In this document: in pieces, positions 10,830-21,476 of the stretch
How the letters are laid out: each line of letters opens with the position of its first letter
Numbering within the stretch: the first letter of the stretch is position 1
NCBI GenBank assembly: GCA_030765055.1
Contig: CM060953.1
Location: 71,106,789-71,170,788 of the forward strand
Length of the DNA stretch: 64,000 nt
Direction: 5' to 3'
From: Mantis religiosa
Taxonomy: Eukaryota > Arthropoda > Insecta > Mantodea > Mantidae
Position numbers and translations under genes: made by a program
The notes under the pieces: model-generated
Databases searched by the model: none
Seen by the model: the letters and a program-made list of their open reading frames with translations, nothing else
Told to the model about the DNA's origin: nothing

Positions 10830-12201
10830 CATTCAGTGTTTCCAATGTGTCCTTCCGCTGGCTGTAATCGATCTCCTCTCCAGTAAAGTGTGATGATTTT
10901 TTCGAAATGTTTTGGAGCTAATTTCATGTTCTGGTTAGTATAAGTTCGTATGGTTCAACGTCCAGAGATGTCATAGGACAATATGTGTAAGAACTAGCAA
11001 GATCTTGTGGAATTTCCTCCGGAAAGTCGAGACTGTCAACTTGCAAGTATTTGTTCATGCTGCGCAAGAAGATCACTGCACTTTACAGGCTCACAACTAA
11101 AGTAATTTTTCACATTTTCAAGGATTAATATGACACCATAAAGAGGCAAACCACAAATTCTAATTCCGCAATTGTTATGGGTAGAACATTGTAATGTGCT
11201 TTGATTACATTTAAATCCCTCTGTAACGTTTTGTTTTTGAACATTACTTGAGAACGCTGAATTGAAGCGGCGTCTCTTGGATATAGACCGCAATTTTGTT
11301 TAACGTCACAAATATTATGAGTTAGACAGCAGCGTTTAGCCATGTACGCTACCTAAAAGCGTAATAATTGGTTCTGGTGGTAAATGTTTCCGGAAATGAT
11401 ACTCTGTAAGCGTTTACTCGCGCAGCTTTCAGAAATGCCTTTTAGTACTTGAAATCAAAGTGTTTACTTCAGAAAAACGTTCCCGTACTGTTTCTGCTAC
11501 TCTGTTAAGTCTATTTACAAAGCAAGTAACGTGTATTAGATGGGCATAAAATGTTTTAGAGCCGAAACCGAACACGAAACTGGTTGTCGTTTCCCCGTTT
11601 TGGCCACAATATCCGAGCGTCGTTCACAAGTGCGCTACAGTGAACTGATGGGTTTTTCTAAGACGCTACAAGCGATCAAATAAGGCATTCCTGGTTGTGT
11701 TTCACTTAACTTGTCATCAACGAAAAAGTTCGCGACTTGGCGATCACAAACACCTGCAGTTTCACCGACTACACGCCATATAAAACACTGTTTCAGATTT
11801 TGAATTTCAGTAGTTGAATGATATCTTATTTCTTCGGAGCGTTCTTTCATTCAGGATGGTAGGGTTGCAACATTTTTTAAGAAATTCCAAAAATGTCGAT
11901 TGTTTAGGCATATTTACTGCGATCGGCACATAGCATAAATCAATGAAAAATGCGCAAATTAGCTGTTGCTTTGAGGTGATCTGTCTTGGGTTTGCTGCAA
12001 GAGGTAAGTACTAAGTTGCTTAGTTAATTGAAACTTTTTCTCGCACGTGATTTGTGTGTTACAGAGTTGACAAAATACATCACCATCTGTTGTACAATCC
12101 AGTGATGCACAATCCTTAACCCACTGTCTTGAAAGTACATTTCTATTGCTTTTTATCTTTAGATGTTTAATTATAGCACTTCCCAGATACGTAATTCCCA
12201 C
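10830..12201 (-). pseudogene. hAT-type transposase-like gene with BED-like N-terminus, broken
   Basis: Minus-strand fragments in order form one decayed protein. A Cys-x2-Cys BED-like segment (VFCQLCNTQITCEKKFQL) lies near 12060-12100. A segment like VCDRQVANFFVDDKLSETQP-MPYLIACSVLEK lies near 11655-11760. Pieces like GNDNQFRVRF follow near 11570, then DAASIQRSQVMFKNKTLQRDL near 11205-11270, and a terminal region near 10840-10930 in the position of the dimerisation domain. This matches the arthropod hAT-like family with a CGBP1-type zinc finger. Many stops and frameshifts are present. Confidence 0.6.
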
Positions 12202-12235
12202 AGAGAAAATCAGTCTCTTATTGGCTCACCATCAG

Positions 12236-12308
12236 TGGTACAATAACAAACTAAAGGATCTATTGACATGTAACTATGGATACAAGCTAGTCTACAGTTA
12301 AACTATAT
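12236..12308 (-). mobile_element. Left part of a mariner split by a Harbinger element
   Basis: This stretch is the reverse complement of bases about 7076-7150 of the mariner at 7012 (CATATAGTTTAACTGTAGAC versus the related text there). The partner piece is at 15033-15111. Together they show that a same-family mariner was present before the Harbinger element inserted. Confidence 0.7.
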
Positions 12309-12468
12309 GGGCCGTATTCATAGTCAGACGTGGTCCGGACCAACTTGCTACTTCCGGTAGACTAAAGGCGGACCATCGATTTTCTTATTCATAAACCGAG
12401 ATTAGCGATAGTCCGGGGACCAAACACGTTGGTCCGGCTCAAATTTTGGTCCGCCTCCAAGGGGTAGA

Positions 12469-12879
12469 TTGAAGGCGGACTATCTTTGCAATATGGGCGA
12501 CAATGAAGTGATGAATGTAGCTGTGGCGTGCAGAATTCGTGAAATAAGACGACGGAGGAAAACTTATATACTAAGAATAGAAATTATTGTGAAGTATGAT
12601 GACCTAAACTTCAAAAGCAGGTGCAGATTTAGTAAGGCGAACGCCAGAAAGCTGATAGAAATGATTCGTTCTAACCTGCACGTCAGCGACGATAACCGAG
12701 GGCTGAGTATTTCAACTGACACTCAAGTCCTAACAGCACTTTGGTATTATGCAAAAGGAGGATATCAAGACAACACTGCTGACCTGCACGATATTAGTCA
12801 GGCATCAGTAAGCCGCATTATCAGCAAACACGTTATAAATTTCCCCCCATGCCTCCTCCTCCTTTCTCAGACCAGTTGA
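12469..12879 (+). pseudogene. Harbinger (HARBI1-like) transposase N-terminal fragment
   Basis: The open stretch reads like the N-terminal half of HARBI1-type nucleases: FKSRCRFSKANARKLIEMI, then TQVLTALWYYAKGGYQDNTA and the helix-turn-helix-like DISQASVSRIISKHV. The first in-frame ATG is at 12469; a second at 12493 (MGDNEVMN) is a plausible start. The protein breaks off after about 125 residues and the DDE catalytic region is absent, so it is non-functional as a nuclease. Confidence 0.75.
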
Positions 12880-13814
12880 TGATAATAATAATAACAATAA
12901 TTATAAATAATAATGTTTATTATCCATAGACTTTGTACAAAGTTTCGAATATTGTCAATGAAGCTAGTTTACAGTTTCACAAATTTACATATCAATTATT
13001 ACAAAGTAACCATAAGTATACATATTACTAGTAAAAGCTAGATAGTAACAATGTAATATTAGTAACAAATGTATATGCAACATTTTGACACCTAACGTAG
13101 TTAATTTAACAGAATACACGTGTATCAATTACATAAATTCCAATCATCCTGTGACATAATGCTGGCAATTTAGGCTGCATATTTACATTTCCTCAATTCT
13201 TTGTTGACTAAATAGTGTCCTAATAATTTGGGAAAGGCTCAATCATTAGGAGATTTTATGTATTTTGGCAATTTATTATAAAACACTCTTTCACTGTTAT
13301 ATGGATCTTTTGGTTGTCATTGATTTATTGATTTATTTATTTGCCCCATAGTCCCGTAAATGCAGCTATTTCTGTTTAATGATATTAGTGAATTTTTTCT
13401 TTAGTGAATAGAATGAATTTATAATGCATAATGAGTAAATGGTAAGGATTTGCTGGCTAATAAAAGTTTCTTTACAGAATTGTATCTTGTTCAAGTGATA
13501 CATGAATCTTAAACTCCTTTTTGCAAAATAAATATCCTATTCATGTTTTTGAAACTAGTATCTCCTAAATTTCTATACCATATTCAAGATGAGATTAATG
13601 AGTCCTTAATAAGCTAGTTTCAGAACATCCTTATGTAGATAATTCGCCAACTGCCGTAGCACAAATATACTCGAAGTCATTACCACGCATATTCGTATTA
13701 TCCATATTCACAGCACATCCCGCACACCGAATTTTGTTACGTAACCTCAAACAGCAGCAGCTATCGTAAAAATTATTAAGAAACAGCTGTGATACTACCG
13801 CAGAGATTTATTAA
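12880..13814. other. No gene seen; AT-rich filler inside the Harbinger element
   Basis: It opens with an (ATA)-rich stretch near 12882-12915; no coding frame or family recognised. Confidence 0.5.
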
Positions 13815-14390
13815 CTCAATTCAATTCCAGGCTGGCAGGCTGTTTGGAACAGCCCGAAGGGTGGTCCAGTCGTGTACCTGCTCTGGGAAGAACTTTTCCA
13901 CGTAGTGGCGGGATGTGTATGTTGTAGGATGACGAGTGAAAAAGTGGTTGTAGAGAAGGGAGATAGAAATTAATTATTCTTTCACACTGGCCGTGTGTAG
14001 GCTAAATTGTGGAAACGTTGAGTCAGACTGAAAAATTCAATGCCATAGCCGGGATTTGAACCACGGATCTTCTGGTTTCCGTCCAGCCTTAAAGTACTTA
14101 CATGTAGTAAGTCGCCATTAAGGTAGTTGTCTCATGTGTTTATGAGAACTCCTAAGTGGTTTACCGGGAAAATACGAGTCAGTTGGAGAGTTTAATGTCA
14201 TATCGGCACGTTGGCCATAGTAGCACAATGGTAGTGCGGCTGGACGGAAACCAGAAGATCCGTGGTTCAAATCCCGGCTATGGCATTGAATTTTTCAGTC
14301 TGACTCAACGTTTCCAGAAGGGAGATAGCTTGTTGCTCCTCGAAGAATGATGAACCGGGTGCTACAGACAGCGTGCACCGCTGGTGGATT
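13815..14390 (+). repeat. Repeat unit R, split by a SINE dimer
   Basis: The flanks of the SINE dimer (about 13815-13953 and 14329-14390) form one sequence with GGAACAGCCCGAAGGGTGG, GTACCTGCTCTGGGAAG and GCTTGTTGCTCCTCGAAGAA. The same blocks occur at 37085-37215, so this is a dispersed repeat. I see no tRNA-like box and cannot name the family. Confidence 0.55.
13967..14315. repeat. SINE family B inverted dimer with perfect target duplication
   Basis: A truncated minus-strand unit (about 13967-14090) faces a full plus-strand unit (about 14091-14315). Both carry the CCATAG-CTATGG tRNA-like module and the TCAGTCTGACTCAACGTTTCC end. Perfect 13 bp duplications AGAAGGGAGATAG (13954-13966, 14316-14328) flank the pair, not the single units. 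Confidence 0.85.
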
Positions 14391-14489
14391 AGTTAATAAA
14401 CTTGGAAGAAAATAAGTTTAATTTTGAGTTTTCCAGAATAAATATTGGATAGCTGTAATTTAGTTTAGGCTGGAATGGGGATCATGTGG

Positions 14490-14954
14490 TTACCGGTAAT
14501 CACCGCAAGACATGCGCGGTAACCGGTATCGCTTTAAGCGACGCTCACGAGGTACATAGTCCCCAAGGGATCTGACTAGGGCGCTCTGATGGTGAGGCAA
14601 ACTCTCGAAGAATTTGGTGGCCCGGCGCCTAATTTCATCCTCCACATAGCGGAGGGAAGAAGCCTCGTGAAGTAGTCTCACGGGGAACCTTGTGCATACA
14701 GAATAAATAATCCGAAGACATTTATTCTGTGCACGTTGGAGCAGAACTAGGTGTGAGCCTGCGGCCATACCCCAGACTTCACACGCATAGAGCATGACAG
14801 GGAGGACCAGAGCCATAAAGAGGCGCAACTTTAGGGAAACAGACATCGCAGACCGAAGCACAGGGTATAGTGATGCCACGGCGCATGCGCAGAAGAACCT
14901 TTCTACGTCGTTTAACATTTGCTCCGTGCTGGTCCACGGCTTTACTTGGCCCAA
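14490..14954 (-). pseudogene. Non-LTR retrotransposon RT C-terminal fragment
   Basis: An open minus-strand stretch of about 154 codons resembles the region after the RT domain in LINE-type elements: SLKLRLFMALVLPVMLYACE, VWG, then LLQRAQNKCLRIIYSV and a RRATKFFESLPHH segment. The catalytic RT motifs and endonuclease are not present. It is a 5'-truncated fragment. Confidence 0.75.
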
Positions 14955-15032
14955 GGCTTTTTATCGTCTATGAATACCAAAAAGTTAATCGGAAGATAGT
15001 CTAGACCAGAGAGATAACTATAAATACGGCCC

Positions 15033-15111
15033 GTGATTTCTATCCGCCAAACTGGACCAGTGGCGCCATCTCTATGTGAGGCTCGGAACTTACCAGCCGA
15101 TCCTCGTATAA
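15033..15111 (-). mobile_element. Right terminal piece of the mariner split by Harbinger
   Basis: Reverse complement of the left end of the mariner at 7012, including GCGCCATCTCTATGTGAGGC and the terminal AACTTACCAGCCGATCCTCG, followed by TA. Confidence 0.75.
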
Positions 15112-16534
15112 TTAGCTAAACTCTGAATTTTAAAACGCTCAATTATTATTCGAAATACGCATTATTTCGTCTACTTCATCTGATGTTTCACCGTGTCATT
15201 TTATATTTAATCGATGGTTTGGTCAAAGAAGTAATCTGTGCGTGGAGATATAATTGATTGCGAATTTTAACTTTGAAACCCCAACTGAATTTATCTTTGG
15301 AACACTGATTTGAAACCTTAGATTATCAGCAGGAAGTCATTGATTATCAAAAAAATAGTCTAACAAATTGTTCGACTTTTTTAATCGAAGATTGCCCCTC
15401 TTACCTCATTGTCAGTTATTTCATAAAAACGAAGAGATATAAATGGAATTAATTCGTCATTCGAATTTAAAAAGCCATTCGTACTATTTAGCGACGTGCA
15501 GTTTTAGTGCCTCGTTGGTGTGCAATGCTGATGTAGCTAGTTATTCTTTGAAATACATATATAAAACCCCGAATCCACACATTTGTGTGATAAAATTAGC
15601 CTGACATAAACACACAACCTATTACCCAGCTTTAGCGTATACTACCTTGTAGAAGCTGATGCAAAATTGCATTTGTTTTTGTTTTAATGAGTTTGTAACT
15701 ACCCCGCGCTGTATAGTGTAGACGTGTTATCAGATGTAAGCTTATTTACACATTACTAGTCACGATAGTGGGTTTTTTCCGCGTTCGCGTTGGTTTTAAT
15801 CGATGCAGCCCTGCTCGAAATGTCACTAAAATGTCAGACAGACAGCGCAGTTCGCGAGTAATATACTTACGTTTCAACAGTGACTGGCGGCTCCATTCTT
15901 TCGTCAAAGTACTCGCCGTTTTTGTGCATTAACCTCCTGTTGCCTTTTGCCGTGATGTTGGCCGAGATATGAGCCACTGCTTTTGTGGAAAGTTATACGT
16001 TTATTCTTGAATATATATATATATACTGTATATGCATTTTAAAAATATCATTACAGCTGACCCTGATTTATACGCATATCAAGGAGAAGAGTAAAGATTA
16101 CGTGTAACTCAGAACGACGTACAAATGAGGTTCTGATAATGCATTATTTTGGGGGGCCTGCATGTGTAAAACTTTACAAACAATAAAGATATGTACAAAG
16201 GAATTGGTCCCGCTCTGAAGTATTCAGTTAGGATGAAGATTAGGATTCACTACGGATGACATTCAGCACTTAGACCACTTCGCTGGGTCCGTTGTGCCTA
16301 TGCCCCCAAGTGGGGAACCCCCGGGAGGATGAAGTGAGAGACAGAAGGGGCAGTCCCAAGAAGCCACGACAGTGCAGAGGGCAGGATCCCTACAGTTTAC
16401 AGATGTATTATTTTATCTTGACAGGATTCCTGCGTGGTAGGGATGAGTAGCAACGGTGGTGGGGATAGTGCACATATCGCCACAATGCGTCACACGCGTA
16501 AGATTACGAGAGGGGAGGGCGGTGCATAAGGTGT
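15112..16534. other. No gene seen
   Basis: AT-rich sequence with an (AT)n run near 16010-16025. A GC-richer patch near 16265-16400 could be an old repeat but matched nothing else in the window. Confidence 0.5.
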
Positions 16535-17349
16535 TTAAAAACAAATTTCATTCTCAAAGCCAGTTTTACAGCTCGTATAAACTAAGGTGTAATTGTTACG
16601 ATGGTAGTAATCTCCACGCTTTTGTTGGATCTTAAATGGTACATAGGCATTTGGAACAAAACCCTGTTCTCCTCCAGCAGGCATGATAAACAACTGTCGG
16701 CCTTTCAGTATCGCTGCAGAGTCCCTGTAACGTATTTCACTCCAGGCATATGGTCCAGTATGTGCTGTATTTATATAAGTTTCATCCATATAAACTATAT
16801 AAACTTCACTTCGATATCTCCGAATATTTCATAAATACTTAAGCCTTTTTGCATGTATGGTGCGATGTTCGATTAAAATTTGTCGGTCACGCTTAGTGTT
16901 TTTTTTTTTTTTTTTTTTTCAAATAATCCTAGCTTCAAAAGAACTCTTCTTAATGTTCAGACACTGCCTTGGAAGTCAGTAGAATTTTTAGCTTCATAAG
17001 CACTTTCTTCAAAGTCGGTCTTTGTTTTTCTGTGCTTTAAAAATTATTCATAGTTCGCCTAACTACTTCTGAATTAAAGCACCCAAAATAGATTTTGCGC
17101 ATGTTCTTAATCTTTGTTTACTGGGCATAGAGAAGGACGTTGTTGCACTAGCACCAATGGCTTTTCTTTCCTTAATAACTCTCCTAAACTGCGTTCAGAC
17201 ACAACTGTTGCCTCAGATACCCTTCCCCAGATTTTTATAGCTGACCCAGACCATTCTTCCTTTTTTATAAATCTATGGATATTGGTTGTTACTTCTCCTG
17301 TTTTTAAATGCAGCACTTTATTTCCTAATGTGCTGCTAGGAGGCGTCAT
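16535..17349 (-). pseudogene. DDE transposase-like gene (Tc1/mariner superfamily relative), broken
   Basis: The N-terminal piece (17349 downward) carries a helix-turn-helix-like region with GEVTTNIHRFIKKEEWSG and VSEATVVSERSLGELLRKEK. The C-terminal piece (16789-16535) carries MDETYINTAHTGPYAWSEI and LFIMPAGGEQGFVPNAYVPF, typical of the arthropod family with a YLDETW(I/V) motif. The middle (16800-17100) lacks a continuous frame. The fragment at 46240-46660 appears to belong to the same broad family. Confidence 0.65.
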
Positions 17350-18312
17350 TTATAAATGCTCTCGTGGAACCAGGAGACAAGCACATTTTGAAAGAAGCTG
17401 TAGTGTTACGGAGTAGCTCTGCACGTGTTTAGTTGCTCGCAACTGACCTGCCCTCCCCTCCAGTTGCAACCGTTCTGAGGTGGACTCGTCCAGATACCAC
17501 TGCGCATCGCTCTGCACTTTTCAAGATAAAAAAAAATACATCTGTACTTAGATAGAGACTTCCCCCGACAGTCCAGGACAACGGACACGTTCCCCTACTG
17601 CGGGATGACTATGAGCGCAGCAACCGAGCCCCAAAGGTCCCTTGGCTGGCTGTCACGAAATGGTCCCAGCAGAGGCGCGGAGACCCGCAACCGAGCTACC
17701 GGAGGAGGAAAGTATTCCATTAATTTGGATTGTTTCATTTTTCTTGCATGACATGCATACGACTCATTTTACAAAATATATCAGTAAACCTAGAGCTTTT
17801 TCACTCAACTTTTCGCACTGGTCTACACAGCCCACGTTCATAAGGTCCCAAGTTAGAATCTCGGTCAGGGGTGTTATCTGAATAAATGTTTCGGGGTTTT
17901 CTGTCGCTGACGACTGTACATAGCGTGTATAAGCAATTCTTAAGTCGGAATTAATTTCGGTTTGGTTTAATGAATTTTACTTTCCGATCCAGCGCAAAAC
18001 ATTAACTTTTTCTTTTCTCCATTGCTTATTAAAAGAAACTGAGAACTGGAAATTATCTTTACTTCTCATTTATTAATGACACTTGCGCCGAAAGACGTAT
18101 TATTTTATGAGCTAACGTCTTTGCCTTTGCCTTTTGTAGCCGAAAGCCGCCCGCTAAGCTTACGACTTTGCCAGCAGCGTTAAGGGAAATGCGTTTTGAG
18201 TTTATTTTGAGATACCGTATGCAAATTTAATTGTGCTAAACTTAGTTGTATTTCATTAAAATTTAATACGTTTAACTCCGAACCATTAGTCTTGGCTGGT
18301 CAGCCGTTTGCA
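17350..18312. other. No gene seen apart from a SINE fragment at 17825-17905
   Basis: Mixed unique-looking sequence. Short frames here have no recognisable domain. Confidence 0.5.
17825..17905 (+). repeat. SINE family A fragment
   Basis: Only the tRNA B-box part and the start of the body remain: CACGTTCATAAGGTCCCAAG, ATCTCGGTCAGGGGTG and a degenerate TTCGGGGTTTTC block. Confidence 0.6.
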
Positions 18313-18996
18313 ATGGAGCTTCCTGTCACTTCCGCCGCCAAGTGCGAGTTGCGTGCCGTGATACGTTTTGTGAGTGCCAAGGGCAAACCCCCCCCCTCCC
18401 CTGAAATTCATCGTCACTTATGTGAAGTCTATGGGCCACAGTGTATGGACGTCAAAAACGCGCGAAAGTGAGTCAGAGAGTTCAAAGACGGACGTACAGA
18501 CGTCTATGACGAGCAGCGTTCCGGTCGGCCTTCGGTTTCAGCTGAAACAATTGCAAAAGTGGAGCAAGAAATGCCTAAAGATCGGCGTGTGACATTTTGT
18601 GAGTTGTGCAAACTTATCCCTACTATCCGTAGTCAGTAAGACTACGATTGACAAGATTTTGACCGAACATTTGCATTATCGCAAGGTGTGTGCGAGGTGG
18701 GTCCCCAAAATGCTCACCGAAGACTACAAACGGCTGATCTCTTGGCCCAGTTCGGATGGGACATCCTGAATTATCCCCGCTACAGTCCAGACTTAGCACC
18801 CAGTGATTATCATCTGTTTCCTGAGTTGAAGTCACACCGGGTTGGGACACATTTCCAGACCGACGATAATTTGAGAAACGAGGTTGAGCGTTACCTGCGG
18901 AACTTGGCGGGGAAGTGCTATGACAAGGGTATACAAAAACTGCCACAGCGCATGCAGAAGTGCATCGATCGCAATGGTGATTACGTTGAAAAATAG
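18313..18996 (+). pseudogene. Internally deleted mariner transposase
   Basis: From the ATG at 18313 the text reads like a mariner N-terminus (MELPVTSAAKCELRAVIRFV, then EFKDGRTDV and EQRSGRPSVSAETI) in shifting frames. A large central piece is missing. From about 18730 it resumes as DILNYPRYSPDLAPSDYHLF and ends KCIDRNGDYVEK at 18996. The Polinton inserted 45 bp downstream of this stop, probably in the mariner 3' UTR. Frameshifts near 18475 and 18640 make it inactive. Confidence 0.8.
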
Positions 18997-19040
18997 CTGT
19001 AAGTTCCGGCTTTCCATCAATGTAACATTTATTGACAATA

Positions 19041-19046
19041 AACATG
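19041..19046. repeat. Polinton target-site duplication, left (AACATG)
   Basis: AACATG immediately precedes the element end AGTAGTATAC and is repeated exactly at 35557-35562. Six base pairs is the canonical Polinton duplication length. Confidence 0.93.
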
Positions 19047-19256
19047 AGTAGTATACAATTGAGCGTTTCAGCACAGTGTAGATAAGATGTTGAACTCTCC
19101 TCTGTGTTAATATATGAGTGATGTAGAATGCTCATTGATTTAGAACTCTCCTATATGAAAATCGAGTTGTAAAAGAAGGGGAGTGTTGGCGTAGTGCCGT
19201 TCTCCCCTGTGCAGTGAGATGTTTTTGAGGGTTGGGATGATGATGATGATGATGAT

Positions 19257-19304
<48 letters not shown>

Positions 19305-20066
19305 TGTGTAATGTGTGATAGGTGGGATGGGTAACGGGGGTTCCGGGGATGTTTGAATTAAATGTGAATTCTTTTCGATGTGTGTGTGTGCTTGAACTCT
19401 CATGTATGAATATCGAAGTCTAGGGTTCGATATTGTGATGGGGCGGGGTGGGTAACGGGGGTTCCGGGGATGTTTGAATTAAATGTATTGATAGTAATTC
19501 TTCGATGACTGTGCTTGAACTCTCCGGGGATGTTTGAATTAAATGTGAATTCTTTTCGATGTGTGTGTGCTTGAACTCTCATGTATGAATATCGAAGTCT
19601 AGGGTTCGATATTGTGATGGGGCGGGGTGGGTAACGGGGGTTCCGGGGATGTTTGAATTAAATGTATTGATAGTAATTCTTCGATGACTGTGCTTGAACT
19701 CTCATGTATGAATATCGAGTCTAGGGTTTGATATCTATTACGTTTAGTGCTTCGATGTCTGTGCTTAAACTCTCATGTATGAATATCGAGTGTAGGGTTT
19801 GATATCTATTACGTTTAGTGTATGTTATATGATGCAGTATCGTTAATCTTTAGATAAAAGAATATCGAGAGAATGATTAGGTATGTTTACTGGGAGAGAT
19901 TTATGAAAATAAATGTAATAAGACATTCTGGTAAGGGGTGTTCCCTATGCAGAATCTCTCCTTGAGCTATTGTATCCAAGAGCGATGTAAAGGTTAAGAA
20001 AAGGTTAAATTCCATTCCCACATCGAGGTACGAGAAAATATAAATCTATTCCACATTGAAGTATAA
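19047..20066 (+). repeat. Polinton copy 1 left terminal inverted repeat
   Basis: About 1.02 kb, matching 34812-35556 in reverse. It contains (GAT)n followed by (GT)n near 19237-19303. A roughly 100-150 bp block (CTTGAACTCTCATGTATGAA, GGTTCCGGGGATGTTTGAAT) is tandemly repeated several times at 19330-19800, which is why it is longer than its partner. Confidence 0.9.
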
Positions 20067-20305
20067 GGGTGATGACGTGTTGTCATTCCTCAAGATTTGT
20101 GCATATGTGAGTAAATTCGAATTAACAGGTCTCACCCTGTCCCGCCAGCTCGGGAACGAACGTGTCCTCACTTCACACAAACCCTCCGTACGTTAAGTAC
20201 AATCGACGATAGGATGGGGAGGGGGGAGACAGGTATGATCACGTTTCATCACCCATCTGCTCACTAGGGAACGAATGCATTCTCACTTCACATCGCAACG
20301 TCAAG
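20067..20305 (+). promoter_or_regulatory. Leader of the left gene, with a direct repeat
   Basis: Two related blocks, CTCGGGAACGAACGTGTCCT (20150) and CTAGGGAACGAATGCATTCT (20264), are each followed by CACTTCACA. They lie upstream of the ATG at 20306 and are conserved in copy 2. A promoter or transcript-start role is an inference. Confidence 0.4.
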
Positions 20306-20973
20306 ATGAGTGGAACAACAACACCTATCATTGAAAGTGATACCAGATTCTGGGAGAATCTACGCAATTTCGAAGATTTGCAAAAGCATTGGGTTGAGCA
20401 CCACGATGAAACGTGTGATGGAAAGATGCATCAAGTGATTTGCAAGAATCCTTCCCATCATGATTCGATCACATCTTATGCTCAATGCGGAAAGAATTGT
20501 AAAGTGTATCTCGGGTAAGTAGAATTATAATTGTGCGTTAACGTGAAAGTGTTGTTATGTGTTATATAACTAATGATAAATATGTTTATTTCAGTAAAGC
20601 CCAAAGTGAAGATGTGGCATGCCAGTCCGAACAGGATCAAGGTGAAGATGTGTGCGGTCCGTACAATGATCGTCCGTTTAAGGATATCGGTACATCGAAA
20701 CCCGAGGAGGAAGTCATAGAAAAGTGAGTATAAAATAATAAGAGTTTTACGTTAACAAGTGTATTAAATATTCACGATGTTCAGACATAGTTCGTGTATG
20801 TCCGCAGATCCAGTAAGAAAGGAGACAAGAAAAAGAAGAAGACGAACTGCAAACCGAGAATCGTCAAAGCCAAGAAGACGTTCGATGAAGACAGTTTCAT
20901 CATAATGATGTTCGAACCCTTCACACCCTTCGCAGAAGAAGTAGAGGAGGAAGTTGCGAGTGATGGTAAATAG
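20306..20973 (+). CDS. Polinton unknown protein, three exons
   Basis: Predicted exons are 20306-20514, 20595-20723 and 20808-20973. The introns (80 and 84 bp) have consensus ends: GTAAGT with TTATTTCAG, and GTGAGT with GTCCGCAG. The frame stays open across both joins and gives 167 residues; without splicing the frame stops just inside the first intron. The N-terminal part is rich in Cys and His (HHDETCDGKMHQVICKN), possibly metal-binding. The middle is acidic, followed by a lysine block (KKGDKKKKK) and an acidic tail. I recognise no family. Copy 2 (60285-60950) preserves every splice site. The following frame overlaps its last exon. Confidence 0.72.
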
Positions 20974-21451
20974 TGTGTGCATGAACGATAACGACATCTC
21001 CATCAGCATTGACTTTCGTGTGAACATAGGATTATACAATGAACTCCCATCACTTTACATTAAAGCCACACATGACGATACGTTTGTGTATATTACAAAA
21101 GAGGATTGGGAGGTAATAATGTCAAATTTGTGTGTTTTGGATACGTATCTGAAAGATGGTAAGCATCCATGTGCACCGTACAGTGAAAATATAATATATG
21201 CATTTAATATAATGTTATGTATGAATAAGATGCAAGAAATAACGTTTGTGAATACATGTTTAAATGTGGGCAGTATAAATCTGAATAGTACTGCATTCAA
21301 TGGACTTAAAAGACTAATTCCATATATTGAAAGAAATTTATATCAGTTGTATGATATTCATAAATCATTATGTTCATATGATGCAAAAAGCAGGAGTGCA
21401 AGGAAGAGGATATTGGAGATGTATGTTAAAGTCAATAAAAAGATAATTTGA
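20963..21451 (+). CDS. Polinton small unknown protein
   Basis: The first ATG in frame is at 20963 (another at 20981), overlapping the end of the upstream gene by 11 bases. The product is about 162 residues. It begins with a beta-rich segment (ISISIDFRVNIGLYNELPSL, then YIK and YITKEDWEVIMSNL). The strand-turn-strand-helix order ending in an 'ITKEDWEVI' helix faintly resembles PC4-like single-stranded DNA-binding domains, but I would not assign it. The C-terminal half is helical (IERNLYQLYDIHKSLCSYDA) with a basic end. Copy 2 differs at one residue, so the frame is under constraint or the copies are young. It converges on the capsid gene with 25 bp between stops. Confidence 0.7.
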   Translation: MVNSVCMNDNDISISIDFRVNIGLYNELPSLYIKATHDDTFVYITKEDWEVIMSNLCVLDTYLKDGKHPCAPYSENIIYAFNIMLCMNKMQEITFVNTCLNVGSINLNSTAFNGLKRLIPYIERNLYQLYDIHKSLCSYDAKSRSARKRILEMYVKVNKKII

Positions 21452-21462
21452 ATTTGTAATGT

Positions 21463-21468
21463 TTTATT
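21463..21468 (-). terminator. Polyadenylation signal of the capsid-side transcript
   Basis: AATAAA on the minus strand, 9 bases downstream of the major capsid stop codon, lying between the convergent stops at 21451 and 21477. Confidence 0.55.
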
Positions 21469-21476
21469 TATTACAC

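Larger units (their letters stand above)
12309..15032 (+). mobile_element. PIF/Harbinger-type element, degenerate and nested
   Basis: It starts GGGCCGTATTCATA (12309) and ends TATAAATACGGCCC (15032); these are inverted ends with one mismatch. Inner matches also occur (CTACTTCCGGTAGACTAAAG near the left end; AATCGGAAGATAGTCTAGAC near the right). A HARBI1-like fragment sits at the left. The element contains later insertions: a repeat unit with an inverted SINE dimer (13815-14390) and a LINE RT fragment (14490-14954). I could not confirm a 3 bp target duplication. Confidence 0.65.

Noticed and set aside
12309..12314. Target duplication for the Harbinger element
   Set aside because: The bases outside the two ends (TAT before, GTG after) do not match, so no duplication can be claimed.
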